From assembly GCF_041154485.1 (NCBI RefSeq), contig NZ_AP028669.1, positions 1,488,001-1,552,000 on the forward strand: a stretch of 64,000 bases of DNA, in the 5' to 3' direction. Below are positions 7,731-17,010 of this stretch, in pieces. Under the pieces are notes generated by a model. It had not been told where the DNA came from. It was given only the letters and a program-made list of their open reading frames with translations, and did not search any database. The position numbers were made by a program, and so were the translations under genes. Each line of letters opens with the position of its first letter. Within the stretch, counting starts at the first letter, position 1. This DNA is from Variovorax sp. V93 (GTDB taxonomy: Bacteria; Pseudomonadota; Gammaproteobacteria; Burkholderiales; Burkholderiaceae_C).

Positions 7731-9317
7731 ATGCTGTCGAAACGAAACCTGAAAGCCGTTGTCGCGGGCGCCATGCTTGCCGCTGCCGCCGCAACAAGCG
7801 CGTTCGCACAGGATGCGGGCAAGGTGCTGCGCCTGGTGCCGCAGTCGGACCTGAAGATTCTCGACCCGATCTGGACCACCGCGTTCGTCACGCGCAACCA
7901 CGGCTATGCCGTGTACGACACGCTCTTCGGCGTGGACGAACAGGGCAAGGTCAAGCCGCAGATGGTCGACAAGTACACCACCGGCGCCGACGGCAAGACA
8001 TGGACCTTCACGCTGCGCAAGAGCCTGGAGTTTCATGACGGCAAGCCGGTCACCTCGGAAGACGTGCTGGCGTCGCTCAAGCGATGGGGCCAGCGCGACG
8101 GGCTGGGCCAGAAGATGTACGCCGCGCTCGACAAGGCCGAGGCCGTCGACGCCAACACCTTCAGGCTGGTGTTCAAGGACAGCTTCGGCATGGTGCTCGA
8201 CGCGCTGAGCAAGCCCTCGTCGAATCCGCCCTTCATCATGCCGGCGCGCGTGGCCGCCACGCCGGCCGACAAGCAGATCGACGACGCCACGGGCTCGGGT
8301 CCCTACATCTTCAAGAAGGAAGAGTACCGCCCTGGCGAGAAGGTGGTCTACCTGAAGAACACCAGGTACGTGCCGCGCACCGAGGCAGCTTCGGGCACGG
8401 CGGGTGGCAAGAACGTGTACGTCGACCGCATGGAATGGATCATCCTGAAAGACGCCCAGACGCAGGCCAATGCGCTCGCCAACGGCGAGGTCGACATGAT
8501 CGAATGGCTGCCGCCGGAGCAGTACACGGCACTCAAGAACAACTCCGCCATCACCGTCGACAACCCGATCCCGAAGGGCTCGTTCGCGCTGCACCTGAAC
8601 CACGTCATCCCGCCCTTCGACAATCCGAAGATCGCGCAGGCCGCCATCATGGCCATCAATCAGGAGGCGCTGATGCGCGCCCAGATGGTGCACAAGGAGC
8701 TCTACAACAGCTGCGCCTCGGTCTACCCGTGCGGCACGATGTTCTCGAACGACAAGACCGGCTACTTCACCGGCAAGCCGCAGTTCGAGAAAGCCAAGGC
8801 GCTGCTCAAGGAAGCGGGCTACGACGGCAAGCCGGTCGTGCTGATGTATCCAGCCGACTTCGCGCTGCTCAACAAGTTTCCGCCGGTGATGGCGCAGCTG
8901 CTGAAGCAGGCCGGCTTCAACGTCGATATGCAGTCGATGGATTGGCCCACGCTGGTCACGCGCCGCGCCAAGAAGGACCCGGTCGACAAGGGCGGCTGGA
9001 ACCTCTTCATCACCGGCTGGGGCATTGCCGACAACATGAACCCGATGTTCTACGCGCCTCTCACGGGCAACGGCGAGAAGGGCTGGTTCGGCTGGGCCAC
9101 CGACGACAAGCTCGAACAGCTGAAGTTCGACTTCCTCGCGAGCGCGGACGAGGCCAGGCGCAAGGAATTGGCCACGGCCATCCAGCAGCGCGTGTACGAC
9201 ACCGGCATCTACGCGCCGATCGGCGAATACAAGCCGCTCACGGCCTACCGCAAGGGTGTGGTGAGCGGCGTGGTGCGCTCGCCGGTCAATGTGTTCTGGA
9301 ACATCAGGAAGAGCTGA
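7731..9317 (+). CDS. Peptide ABC transporter substrate-binding protein (family 5)
   Basis: Periplasmic binding protein of the oligopeptide/dipeptide/nickel (SBP family 5) type, 528 residues, a normal length. The signal peptide runs through about residue 26 (AAAATSAFAQ). There is no lipobox cysteine, so it is probably soluble in the periplasm. Family landmarks include the KPQMVDKYTTGADGKTWTF region (about 65-85) and FHDGKPVTSEDV. It is the first gene of the operon with two permeases, a fused ATPase, an M81 peptidase and an M20 hydrolase, and the first behind the glycine riboswitch. Substrate by context: a peptide or N-acyl amino acid, perhaps one that yields glycine. That specificity is inference. 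Confidence 0.92.
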   Translation: MLSKRNLKAVVAGAMLAAAAATSAFAQDAGKVLRLVPQSDLKILDPIWTTAFVTRNHGYAVYDTLFGVDEQGKVKPQMVDKYTTGADGKTWTFTLRKSLEFHDGKPVTSEDVLASLKRWGQRDGLGQKMYAALDKAEAVDANTFRLVFKDSFGMVLDALSKPSSNPPFIMPARVAATPADKQIDDATGSGPYIFKKEEYRPGEKVVYLKNTRYVPRTEAASGTAGGKNVYVDRMEWIILKDAQTQANALANGEVDMIEWLPPEQYTALKNNSAITVDNPIPKGSFALHLNHVIPPFDNPKIAQAAIMAINQEALMRAQMVHKELYNSCASVYPCGTMFSNDKTGYFTGKPQFEKAKALLKEAGYDGKPVVLMYPADFALLNKFPPVMAQLLKQAGFNVDMQSMDWPTLVTRRAKKDPVDKGGWNLFITGWGIADNMNPMFYAPLTGNGEKGWFGWATDDKLEQLKFDFLASADEARRKELATAIQQRVYDTGIYAPIGEYKPLTAYRKGVVSGVVRSPVNVFWNIRKS

Positions 9318-9338
9318 GCGCGCCGCGTCGCCATACCC

Positions 9339-10280
9339 ATGCAGATCTTTCTTGTGCGCCGCATCCTGTCGACCGTGCCGGTGCTCGTCATCGTCGCGTT
9401 GATCGTGTTCCTCATGCTCCGGCTGGCGCCCGGCGATCCGGCCGCCGCCATCGTGGGCGACAGCGGCACCAGCGAGAACATCGCCAAGGTGCGCAGCCAG
9501 CTGGGGCTGGACGATTCGCTGCCCACGCAGTTCGTGCGCTGGAGCGGGCAGTTGCTGCGGGGCAACCTGGGCGAGTCCTACTTCATGAAGAAGACGGTGG
9601 TGGAACTGATCGGGCAGCGCATCGAGCCGACGGTGTCGCTTGCGGCGGTCACGCTGGTGGTCACCATCCTGATCGCGGTGCCGCTGGGTGTGGTGGCCGC
9701 CTGGCGCCATGGCGGCTGGCTCGACCGCATGCTCATGGGCTTCTCGGTCATGGGCTTTTCGATACCGGCCTTCGTGATCGGCTACGTGCTCATCTGGATC
9801 TTCGCGCTGCACCTGCAGCTGCTGCCGGTGCAGGGCTACGCGCGGCTGAGCCAGGGGCCCTGGCTCTGGATCAAGCACCTGATCCTGCCGTCCATCACGC
9901 TGTCGATCATCTACGTGGCGCTGATTGCACGCGTCACGCGCGCGGCCGTGGCCGAGGCCATGACCGAAGACTACATCCGCACCGCGCGCGCCAAGGGCAT
10001 TTCGGAAAAACGGGTGCTGATGCGGCATGCGCTGGCCAATGCGGCGATTCCGATCGTCACGGTGATCGGCATCGGCATTGCGCTGCTGATCGGCGGCGTG
10101 GTCGTCACCGAAACCGTGTTCGCGATTCCGGGCCTCGGGCAGCTCACGGTCGATGCGGTGCTGTCGCGCGACTTTCCGCTGATACAGGGCATCACGCTGT
10201 TCTTTTCCGTCGTCTACGTGCTCATCAACCTGCTGATCGACCTGAGCTACCTGGTGTTCGACCCCCGCATCCGCTATTGA
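9339..10280 (+). CDS. Peptide ABC transporter permease (DppB-like)
   Basis: A 313-residue inner-membrane permease of the DppB/OppB family. The first helix is at residues 8-30 (LVIVALIVFLMLRL), followed by the periplasmic segment with APGDPAAAI, then five more hydrophobic segments. The EAA loop lies near residues 205-235 (EAMTEDYIRTARAKGISEKRV), where the ATPase docks. The C-terminus ends in the usual DLSYLVFDPRIRY. It is 21 bases after the binding protein and 21 bases before the second permease, with which it would form the heterodimeric channel. Confidence 0.94.
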   Translation: MQIFLVRRILSTVPVLVIVALIVFLMLRLAPGDPAAAIVGDSGTSENIAKVRSQLGLDDSLPTQFVRWSGQLLRGNLGESYFMKKTVVELIGQRIEPTVSLAAVTLVVTILIAVPLGVVAAWRHGGWLDRMLMGFSVMGFSIPAFVIGYVLIWIFALHLQLLPVQGYARLSQGPWLWIKHLILPSITLSIIYVALIARVTRAAVAEAMTEDYIRTARAKGISEKRVLMRHALANAAIPIVTVIGIGIALLIGGVVVTETVFAIPGLGQLTVDAVLSRDFPLIQGITLFFSVVYVLINLLIDLSYLVFDPRIRY

Positions 10281-10301
10281 GGCGCAAGAAGAAAAAACAC
10301 G

Positions 10302-11249
10302 ATGACCGATTCGCTCGCCACGCCGCCGATTCCTGTTGAAGCCGTCGCCGAGCCGCTGCCGCCGCCCCGGCGGCGCTCGCTATTCAAGCGCATCCTGGCC
10401 GACTGGTCGGTGCGCGCGGGCGGGGGCGTGCTGCTGTTGCTGGTGCTCGTGTCGCTGGCGGCGCCATGGCTGGGCACCATCGACCCGACCGCCATCGATC
10501 CCGGCAGCGGCAACCTCATGCCGGGCACGCGCGGCGAGTTCAACAGCCTGGCGGGCGACACCTTCGAGCACCTGTTCGTCATGGGCACCGACAGCCTTGG
10601 GCGCGACATCTGGAGCCGCACGCTCTACGGCGCGCGCGTGTCGCTGACCGTGGGCGTGGCGGTGGCCGCGCTGGCGGTGGTGTTCGGCATGCTCGTCGGG
10701 CTCTTGGGCGGCTATTTCCGCCGGCTCGACAGCGCCATCATGCGGCTGATGGACGGCGTGATGGCCATCCCGGGCATCCTGTTCGCGATCAGCCTGGTGG
10801 CGCTGTTCGGCGGCAAGCTGCTCACGGTGGTGGTGGCCATTGCGGTGCCCGAGATTCCGCGCGTGGCGCGCCTCGTGCGCTCGGTGGTGCTCACGGTGCG
10901 CGAGGAGCCCTATGTGGAAGCCGCCATTGCGCTGGACACGCCGACATGGAAGATCCTTGTGCGCCACATCCTGCCGAATGCGATTGCGCCGCTGATCATC
11001 CAGGCGACCTACGTGTGCGCCTCGGCCATCCTGGTCGAGGCCATCCTGTCGTTCCTCGGCGTGGGGCTGCCGGCCGACATGGCGACCTGGGGCAACATCA
11101 TGGCCGAGGGCCGGGCGCAGTTCAACCAGTTCCCGCACAACGTGCTGTTCCCCGGCATCTTCCTGGCGCTGACGGTGCTCGCGGTGAACATCCTCGGCGA
11201 CGGGCTGCGCGACACGCTCGACCCCAAGTTCAACAAGCGCGGGGGCTGA
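10302..11249 (+). CDS. Peptide ABC transporter permease (DppC-like)
   Basis: A 315-residue permease of the DppC/OppC family, partner of the preceding DppB-like subunit. After a cytoplasmic proline-rich N-terminus comes the first helix (about 40-60). The family motif HLFVMGTDSLGRDIWSR is near residues 87-108, and the EAA loop near 205-230 (EPYVEAAIALDTPTWKILVRHILPN). It ends with DGLRDTLDPKFNKR, the standard tail of this family. It is only two bases from the ATPase gene (TGAACATG), indicating translational coupling. Confidence 0.94.
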   Translation: MTDSLATPPIPVEAVAEPLPPPRRRSLFKRILADWSVRAGGGVLLLLVLVSLAAPWLGTIDPTAIDPGSGNLMPGTRGEFNSLAGDTFEHLFVMGTDSLGRDIWSRTLYGARVSLTVGVAVAALAVVFGMLVGLLGGYFRRLDSAIMRLMDGVMAIPGILFAISLVALFGGKLLTVVVAIAVPEIPRVARLVRSVVLTVREEPYVEAAIALDTPTWKILVRHILPNAIAPLIIQATYVCASAILVEAILSFLGVGLPADMATWGNIMAEGRAQFNQFPHNVLFPGIFLALTVLAVNILGDGLRDTLDPKFNKRGG

Positions 11250-11251
11250 AC

Positions 11252-12868
11252 ATGACGCAAGCACCTGTTCTTTCCGTGCGCGACCTGGCCATTGCATTGC
11301 CGCGCGGCGGCGACCGGCCGCATGCGGTCGACAAGATCTCCTTCGACGTGCCGCCCGGCAAGATCGTCTGCCTGCTCGGCGAGTCGGGCTCGGGCAAGTC
11401 GGTCATCGCCAATGCGGTGATGGGGCTGCTGCCTGCGGGCCTCGTGCCGGTGCGCGGCACCATCGAGCTGCAGGGCGAGAACCTGCTGGCCGCAGCGCCT
11501 TCCCGCCTGCGCCAGCTGCGCGGGCCCTCGATGGCCATGGTGTTCCAGGAACCCATGACCGCGCTCAACCCCGTGATGACCTGCGGCGCGCAGATCGACG
11601 AAATGCTCGCGCAGCATGTGCAGATGGGCGCGGCCGAGCGGCGACAGAAGATCCTGGCCATCATGGAGCGCGTGCGGCTGCCCGAGCCCGAGCGCATCTT
11701 CGCTTCCTATCCGCACCAGCTGTCGGGCGGGCAGCGCCAGCGCATCGTGATCGCGATGGCGCTCATCCTGAAGCCCGTGCTGCTGATCTGCGACGAGCCG
11801 ACCACCGCGCTCGACGTGACCACGCAGGCCGAGATACTGCGGCTCATCCTCGAGCTGCAGACCGAGAACGGTACGGCCGTGCTCTTCATCACGCACGACT
11901 TCGGCGTGGTGGCCGAGATTGCCGACGAAGTGGTGGTGCTGGAGCTGGGCGCCATGATCGAGAAGGGTGGCAAGATGGCGGTGCTCACGGCGCCGCGCGA
12001 GCCCTACACGAGGATGCTGCTCGACGCGGTGCCCGAGCTTTCGCCGCCCCGGCGCCCGCCGGTGCCCGACACCTATCCGCTGCTCAATGCGGTGAACATC
12101 TGCAAGACCTACATCACGGGCAGCTGGCCCGGCAAGCGCCGCACGGTGGATGCGGCGCGCCATGTGTCGCTCGAAGTGCGGCCCGGCGAAACCGTGGGCA
12201 TCGTTGGCGAGTCGGGTTCGGGCAAGTCGACGGTGGCGCGCTGCATCGCGCGGCTGATCGACCCGAGCTCGGGCGACATCTTTGCCGATGGCCGTTCGGT
12301 GGCGCATGTCAGGGGCCGCGCGCTCTCGCCATTCCGGCGCACGGTGCAGGTGGTTTTCCAGGACCCGTACCGCTCGCTGAATCCGCGCCAGACCGTGGGC
12401 GCCTCGATCATCGAGGGCCCGGTCAATTTCGGCATGCTGCACGACCAGGCCTGGGCGCGCGCCGAAGAACTGATGCGGCTGGTGCGCCTGTCGCCCGATG
12501 CGCTGCGCCGCTATCCCAGCGAGTTCTCGGGCGGGCAGCGCCAGCGTATCTCGATTGCGCGTGCGCTGGCCTGCGACCCCAAGGTGCTGATCGCCGACGA
12601 GGCCGTGTCGGCGCTCGACGTCTCGGTGCAGGCGCAGATCCTTCGCCTGCTCGACGAAATCCAGCAGCGGCTGAAGATCGGCATTCTCTTCATCACGCAC
12701 GACCTGCGCGTGGCCAGCCAGATCTGCGACAGCGTGCTGGTCATGAGCCAGGGCGAGATCGTGGAGCGCGGCTCGGTGCGCGACGTGTTCTTCGCGCCCC
12801 GCCACGACTACACGCGCAAACTGCTGGCTGCGGCGCCCGGGCGCGACTTTGCCTTTGCGCGCAGCTGA
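11252..12868 (+). CDS. Fused double ABC ATPase for peptide import (DppD-DppF-like)
   Basis: Two complete peptide-transport ATPases in one 538-residue chain. First half: Walker A GESGSGKS at residues 43-50, signature LSGGQRQR, Walker B LLICDEPTTALD. Second half: Walker A GESGSGKS at about 319-326, signature FSGGQRQR, Walker B VLIADEAVSALD. Each half resembles a separate protein in the Dpp/Opp systems (DppD then DppF), so the fusion replaces the usual pair. The linker (about residues 258-280) is proline-rich. It follows the second permease with two bases between. Both ATP sites look intact. Confidence 0.94.
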   Translation: MTQAPVLSVRDLAIALPRGGDRPHAVDKISFDVPPGKIVCLLGESGSGKSVIANAVMGLLPAGLVPVRGTIELQGENLLAAAPSRLRQLRGPSMAMVFQEPMTALNPVMTCGAQIDEMLAQHVQMGAAERRQKILAIMERVRLPEPERIFASYPHQLSGGQRQRIVIAMALILKPVLLICDEPTTALDVTTQAEILRLILELQTENGTAVLFITHDFGVVAEIADEVVVLELGAMIEKGGKMAVLTAPREPYTRMLLDAVPELSPPRRPPVPDTYPLLNAVNICKTYITGSWPGKRRTVDAARHVSLEVRPGETVGIVGESGSGKSTVARCIARLIDPSSGDIFADGRSVAHVRGRALSPFRRTVQVVFQDPYRSLNPRQTVGASIIEGPVNFGMLHDQAWARAEELMRLVRLSPDALRRYPSEFSGGQRQRISIARALACDPKVLIADEAVSALDVSVQAQILRLLDEIQQRLKIGILFITHDLRVASQICDSVLVMSQGEIVERGSVRDVFFAPRHDYTRKLLAAAPGRDFAFARS

Positions 12869-12905
12869 AACCTCTTCGTTCCCACGATCAAGAAAAAAGG
12901 ATGCC

Positions 12906-14408
12906 ATGAAAGTCTTCATCGCCGGTTTCCAGCACGAGACCAATACCTTCGCGCCGAGCAAGGCGGACTGGGCCGCGTTCAACGCGGGTTCGAGCTTCCC
13001 GCCATACCGGCGCGGCGCCGCGATCGTCGAGGCCTACGCGGGCAGGAACATTCCCGTCGGCGGCTTCATCGACGCCGCGCGCGAGAAGGGCTGGTCGCTG
13101 GTGCCCTCGGCCTGGGCCGGCGCCACACCCTCGGCCCACGTCACCGAGGACGCATTCGAGCGCATCTCTGCCGCCATCACCGAAGACCTGGCGGCCGCGC
13201 TGGCCGACGGCGGCATCGACGCGGTCTATCTCGACCTGCACGGCGCGGCCGTGACCGAGCACCTCGAAGACCCGGAAGGCGAACTGATCGCGCGCATCCG
13301 CCTTCTCGTGGGGCCGGACGTGCCGATCGTCGCGAGCCTGGACCTGCACGGCAACATCACGGGCCGCATGCTGGCCGAGGCCGATGCGCTCGCCACCTAC
13401 CGCACCTATCCGCACGTCGACATGGCCGACACGGGCCGGCTCGCCGCAAAACTGCTGGAACGCCGCATCGCACGCGGTTCGCGCGAGCCGCTGCATGCGC
13501 GGCGGCTCGGCTTTTTGCTGCCGCTCAACGTGCAGTCGACCATGATCGAGCCGGCCGCATCCGTGTACCGGCTGCTCGGGGAACTCGACGTGAAGCACGA
13601 TGCGGTGCTGAGCTTTGCCACCGGCTTCCCGGCCGCCGACATCGCCGAGTGCGGCCCGGTCGTGTGGGGCTATGGCGACGATGCCGGCGCGGCCGTGGCT
13701 GCGCTGTACGAGCGCATCGACCAGCCGCGCTCGCAATGGCGGCTCGACGTGCTGGAGCCGCGCGAGGCGGTGGCGCGAGCCATGGCGCTGGCAGCGGATG
13801 CGAGCAAGCCGGTGGTCATCGCCGACACGCAGGACAACCCCGGCGCGGGCGCCGACAGCAACACCACCGGCATGCTGCATGCGCTGCTGGCTGAAGGCGC
13901 CGGCAAGCGCTATCCGGGGCAGGTCGCGCTGGGGCTGATGTTCGATCCCGCTGCGGCCGCAGCGGCGCACGAGGCCGGCGTCGGCGCGCAGATCCGCATC
14001 GCGCTCGGCACCTCGGTGCCGACGTGGGGCGGCCGTTTCAGCGATGCGCCCGTGCAAGGGCTCTTCACCGTGCGCGCGCTCAGCGACGGGCAGGTGCATG
14101 GCAAGGGGCCGATGTCGCGCGGCGGCGTGGTGTCGCTCGGCCCGAGCGCCTGCCTGGAGATCGACGGCGTGCGCATTGCCGTGGCCAGCGGCAAGAGCCA
14201 GATGCTCGACCGCGAGTTCTTCCGCTACCTGGGCATCGAGCCCGAGGCCATGAAGCTGCTGGTCAACAAGAGCTCGGTGCACTTCCGCGCCGACTTCGCG
14301 CCCATTGCGAGCCACATCCTCGTGGCCAAGGCACCGGGCCCGATGGCCGCCGACCCGGCCGACCTGCCATGGACCCGCTTGCCCGCCACGATGGCGCTGC
14401 AGCCCTGA
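12906..14408 (+). CDS. M81 family metallopeptidase (MlrC-like)
   Basis: A 500-residue member of peptidase family M81, named for MlrC, the zinc peptidase that cleaves linearised microcystin peptides. The N-terminus has the diagnostic GFQHETNTFAP. Further landmarks are LDLHGAAV and LDLHGNITGRM (about residues 118 and 148) and YRTYPHVDMADTG near 165, with the histidines and aspartates expected to bind the metal; the C-terminal domain starts near residue 310. No signal peptide, hence cytoplasmic. The start at 12906 is preceded by AAAAAAGGATGCC; a second ATG five bases earlier is out of frame. Following a peptide importer, it probably degrades the imported peptide. Confidence 0.9.
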   Translation: MKVFIAGFQHETNTFAPSKADWAAFNAGSSFPPYRRGAAIVEAYAGRNIPVGGFIDAAREKGWSLVPSAWAGATPSAHVTEDAFERISAAITEDLAAALADGGIDAVYLDLHGAAVTEHLEDPEGELIARIRLLVGPDVPIVASLDLHGNITGRMLAEADALATYRTYPHVDMADTGRLAAKLLERRIARGSREPLHARRLGFLLPLNVQSTMIEPAASVYRLLGELDVKHDAVLSFATGFPAADIAECGPVVWGYGDDAGAAVAALYERIDQPRSQWRLDVLEPREAVARAMALAADASKPVVIADTQDNPGAGADSNTTGMLHALLAEGAGKRYPGQVALGLMFDPAAAAAAHEAGVGAQIRIALGTSVPTWGGRFSDAPVQGLFTVRALSDGQVHGKGPMSRGGVVSLGPSACLEIDGVRIAVASGKSQMLDREFFRYLGIEPEAMKLLVNKSSVHFRADFAPIASHILVAKAPGPMAADPADLPWTRLPATMALQP

Positions 14409-14454
14409 GCAGCCCTTGCATCATTCATCCATCCATCCGGAACACGAGACCACG

Positions 14455-15639
14455 ATGCCGCAAAGCGCCCAGCACTACCTCGAGTACATGAGAAGGCATG
14501 CCGCCGAATTCGTCACGGTGCGCCAGCAGATCCACCAGAACCCCGAGCTCGGCTTCGAGGAATTCGGCACCAGCGACCTGGTGGCCGAGCGCCTGGCCGC
14601 CTGGGGCTACGAGGTGGAGCGCGGCCTGGGCGTGACCGGCCTGGTCGGGCGGCTCAGACGCGGCAGCGGAACGCGCGCCATCGGCATCCGCGCCGACATG
14701 GACGCGCTGCCCATCGAGGAGAAAACAGGGCTCGCCTACCGCAGCGGCCGGCCCGGGATCATGCACGCCTGCGGCCATGACGGCCACACCGCGATGCTGC
14801 TGGGTGCGGCCAAGTACCTGGCCCAGCACGGCGAGTTCTCGGGCACGCTGAACCTCATCTTCCAGCCGGCCGAAGAGGGCATGGGCGGTGCCGTGAAGAT
14901 GATGGAAGACGGCCTGTTCGAAAAATTCCCCTGCGATGCGGTCTACGCCATGCACAACTCGCCGGGCCGCCGCCAGGGCGACCTGATGTTCCGCGAAGGC
15001 GCGGCCATGGCCTCGTCGGACTACGCCACCGTGACGCTCACCGGCGTGGGCGGCCACGGTGCCATGCCGCACCGCACGGCCGATCCGATCGTCGCCGCGT
15101 CCAGCATCGTGATGGCGCTGCAGACCATCGTCTCGCGCAACGCCGATCCGCAGGAGATGTCGATCGTGACGGTGGGCGCGATCCACTCGGGCAAGGCCAA
15201 CAACGTGATCCCCGAGACCGCGGCGCTGGAGATCAGCGTGCGCTCGCTCGACCGCGAGGTGCGCGAGCTGCTCGAAAAGCGCCTGAAGGCCATCGTCACG
15301 GCGCAGGCCGAGAGCTTTGGCGTGAAGGCGCACATCGACTACCGCAAGGGCTACGCCGTGCTGGTGAACACGCCCGAGGAGACCGAGTTTGCGCGGCGCA
15401 TCGGCTATGAACTGGTGGGCGCCGCGCACGTCGAGCCGCAAGGCCCGGCCGTGACCGGCAGCGAAGACTTCGCGTTCATGCTCGAGAAGAAGCCCGGCTG
15501 CTACCTGTTCATCGGCAACGGCGCGCCCGGCGAGCACGGCGGCTGCATGGTGCACAACCCGGGCTACGACTTCAACGACAGCAACCTGCCGATCGGCGCG
15601 GCCTACTGGGCGCTGCTGGCCGAGAGCTACCTGCAGTAG
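14455..15639 (+). CDS. M20 family amidohydrolase
   Basis: A 394-residue dinuclear-metal amidohydrolase of the M20 family (aminoacylase / hippurate hydrolase / IAA-amino-acid hydrolase group). Conserved blocks: GIRADMDALPI (about residue 77), HACGHDGHTAMLLG (about 103-116), FQPAEEGMGG (about 138) with the catalytic Glu pair, GVGGHGAMPH (about 197) of the dimerisation lid, and a C-terminal GSEDFAFML. No signal peptide; cytoplasmic. Members split N-acyl amino acids or dipeptides. At the end of the peptide operon it would finish breakdown of a product made by the M81 enzyme. A hippurate-like substrate would release glycine, which would fit the riboswitch, but that is inference. Confidence 0.9.
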   Translation: MPQSAQHYLEYMRRHAAEFVTVRQQIHQNPELGFEEFGTSDLVAERLAAWGYEVERGLGVTGLVGRLRRGSGTRAIGIRADMDALPIEEKTGLAYRSGRPGIMHACGHDGHTAMLLGAAKYLAQHGEFSGTLNLIFQPAEEGMGGAVKMMEDGLFEKFPCDAVYAMHNSPGRRQGDLMFREGAAMASSDYATVTLTGVGGHGAMPHRTADPIVAASSIVMALQTIVSRNADPQEMSIVTVGAIHSGKANNVIPETAALEISVRSLDREVRELLEKRLKAIVTAQAESFGVKAHIDYRKGYAVLVNTPEETEFARRIGYELVGAAHVEPQGPAVTGSEDFAFMLEKKPGCYLFIGNGAPGEHGGCMVHNPGYDFNDSNLPIGAAYWALLAESYLQ

Positions 15640-15663
15640 CAGGCGCGAAGCTGGGCTTGTTTT

Positions 15664-16944
15664 TCAGCGCCGCGGGACCGTCACCGCGCCCACGTGCATC
15701 GTGCGCCCCGCGCCAAGGCCCGCCACCACCAGCGCAATGCCCAGCCCGATGAAGAGCCATGACGACGCGCGGAAGCTGCCGGTCCAGCCGTGCAGCAGGC
15801 CGGCAATCAGCGGCCCGCAGGCGGCCACCACATAGCCCACGCCCTGCGCCATGCCCGAGAGGTGCGCCGCCACGTGCGAATCGGGCGAACGCAGCACCAT
15901 GAAGGTGAGCGCGAGCGCGAAGGTGCCGCCCTGCGCAATCCCCAGCAGCACGGCCCACAGCCACACGCCGCCGAGCGGCGCGAACAGCATCGCCAGCATG
16001 GCGGCCACCGTGAAGACGGCCAGCACCACCGCCAGCCCGCGCTGGTTGCGAAGCTTCACGGCCACCGCGGGAACGACGAGGCAGGTCACCACCTGCGTCA
16101 TGACCGACAGCGACACGACATAGCCGGCCGTCTCGCTGCCGAGCCCGCGTTCGCGCAGGATGGGCGCGAGCCAGCCCATCACGGTGTAGGCCAGTGCCGA
16201 TTGCAGGCCCATGAAGAAAGTGACCTGCCAGGCCAGCCGGTCGCGCCACAGCCCGCGCACGGTGAAGCCCGATTCACTGGCCACCGGCTTCAGCGGCAGG
16301 GCCTGCGGCGCCCAGATCAGCGTGACCAGCAGGGCCGGCACTGCCCACATCGCGAGCGCATAGGTCCAGCCGCCGCCCAGCGCATGCTCGAGCGGCACCG
16401 TGAGGCCCGCCGCGCTGGCCGCGCCGCCGCACACCGCCATGGTGTAGAAGCCCATCATCAGCGCCGCCTGCCTGGCGAAGTCGCGCTTCACGAGGCCCGA
16501 GAGCAGCACGTTCGACACCGCGATGCCGCTGCCCGCGATGGCCGAGGCCATGAACAGCAGCGGGATGCTGCCGGTGCCGCGCAGCAGCGTGCCCACCAGG
16601 ATGAGCACCATGCAGGCGAGCAGCGTGCGCTCGGTGCCGAAGCGCCGGCCCAGGCCCGGCGCCAGCGGCGCGAACACGCCGAGGCAGACGATGGGCAGCG
16701 TGGTCAGCAGGCTCGCGGCGGTGGCCGAGAGTCCGGTGGCCGCGATGATCTCCGGCAGCACGACCGACAGGCTGGCGAACACCGGCCGCAGGTTGAAGGC
16801 AATCAGCACCACGCTCGCGCCCAGCAGGATGCGGCGGCCCAGGCCGGCCGCGGGCGTGGGGCGCGGCGCGGGCGTGCTGTCGGCCTCGGCGTCGATCAGC
16901 AGTTCGTCGGCGGCACGGGCCGCCCGGAACGCCACCGCGCTCAT
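15664..16944 (-). CDS. MFS transporter, CynX/NimT type
   Basis: A 426-residue, 12-helix major facilitator protein of the CynX/NimT group (cyanate or 2-nitroimidazole transporters). Typical features are the first helix with IAFNLRPVFASLSVVLPEI (about residues 50-70), then a GLGRRFGTERTL loop between helices 2 and 3. The start ATG 16944 is chosen for the CGGAGG eight bases upstream. A longer frame from 17016 overlaps the regulator gene and is translated from a repeat element, so it is less likely. The gene sits downstream of a FadR-type regulator on the same strand. Despite the family name, there is no direct evidence that it moves cyanate. Confidence 0.88.
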   Translation of the reverse strand: MSAVAFRAARAADELLIDAEADSTPAPRPTPAAGLGRRILLGASVVLIAFNLRPVFASLSVVLPEIIAATGLSATAASLLTTLPIVCLGVFAPLAPGLGRRFGTERTLLACMVLILVGTLLRGTGSIPLLFMASAIAGSGIAVSNVLLSGLVKRDFARQAALMMGFYTMAVCGGAASAAGLTVPLEHALGGGWTYALAMWAVPALLVTLIWAPQALPLKPVASESGFTVRGLWRDRLAWQVTFFMGLQSALAYTVMGWLAPILRERGLGSETAGYVVSLSVMTQVVTCLVVPAVAVKLRNQRGLAVVLAVFTVAAMLAMLFAPLGGVWLWAVLLGIAQGGTFALALTFMVLRSPDSHVAAHLSGMAQGVGYVVAACGPLIAGLLHGWTGSFRASSWLFIGLGIALVVAGLGAGRTMHVGAVTVPRR

Positions 16945-16957
16945 AAGGCAACCTCCG

Positions 16958-17010
16958 TGCTTCGCACTGCGGTGCGAGCCCCCTTCGGAGCGGCCGGGCG
17001 TGGGCTCATC
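16958..17010 (-). repeat. GC-rich intergenic repeat (partial copy)
   Basis: A member of the GC-rich hairpin family seen also near 37315, 54839 and 61044. Read on the minus strand it starts GAGCCCACG, then CCGAAGGGGGC, then GCACCGCAGTGCGAAGC, which forms its own small hairpin. It fills the space between the FadR-type regulator and the MFS gene and contains a ribosome-binding GGAGG at its downstream border. The relationship rests on short shared words, not an alignment score. Confidence 0.4.

Noticed and set aside
7713..10028. A 771-codon minus-strand frame across the peptide transporter genes
   Set aside because: It covers two well-identified genes and crosses their junction; composition is typical of an antisense shadow.
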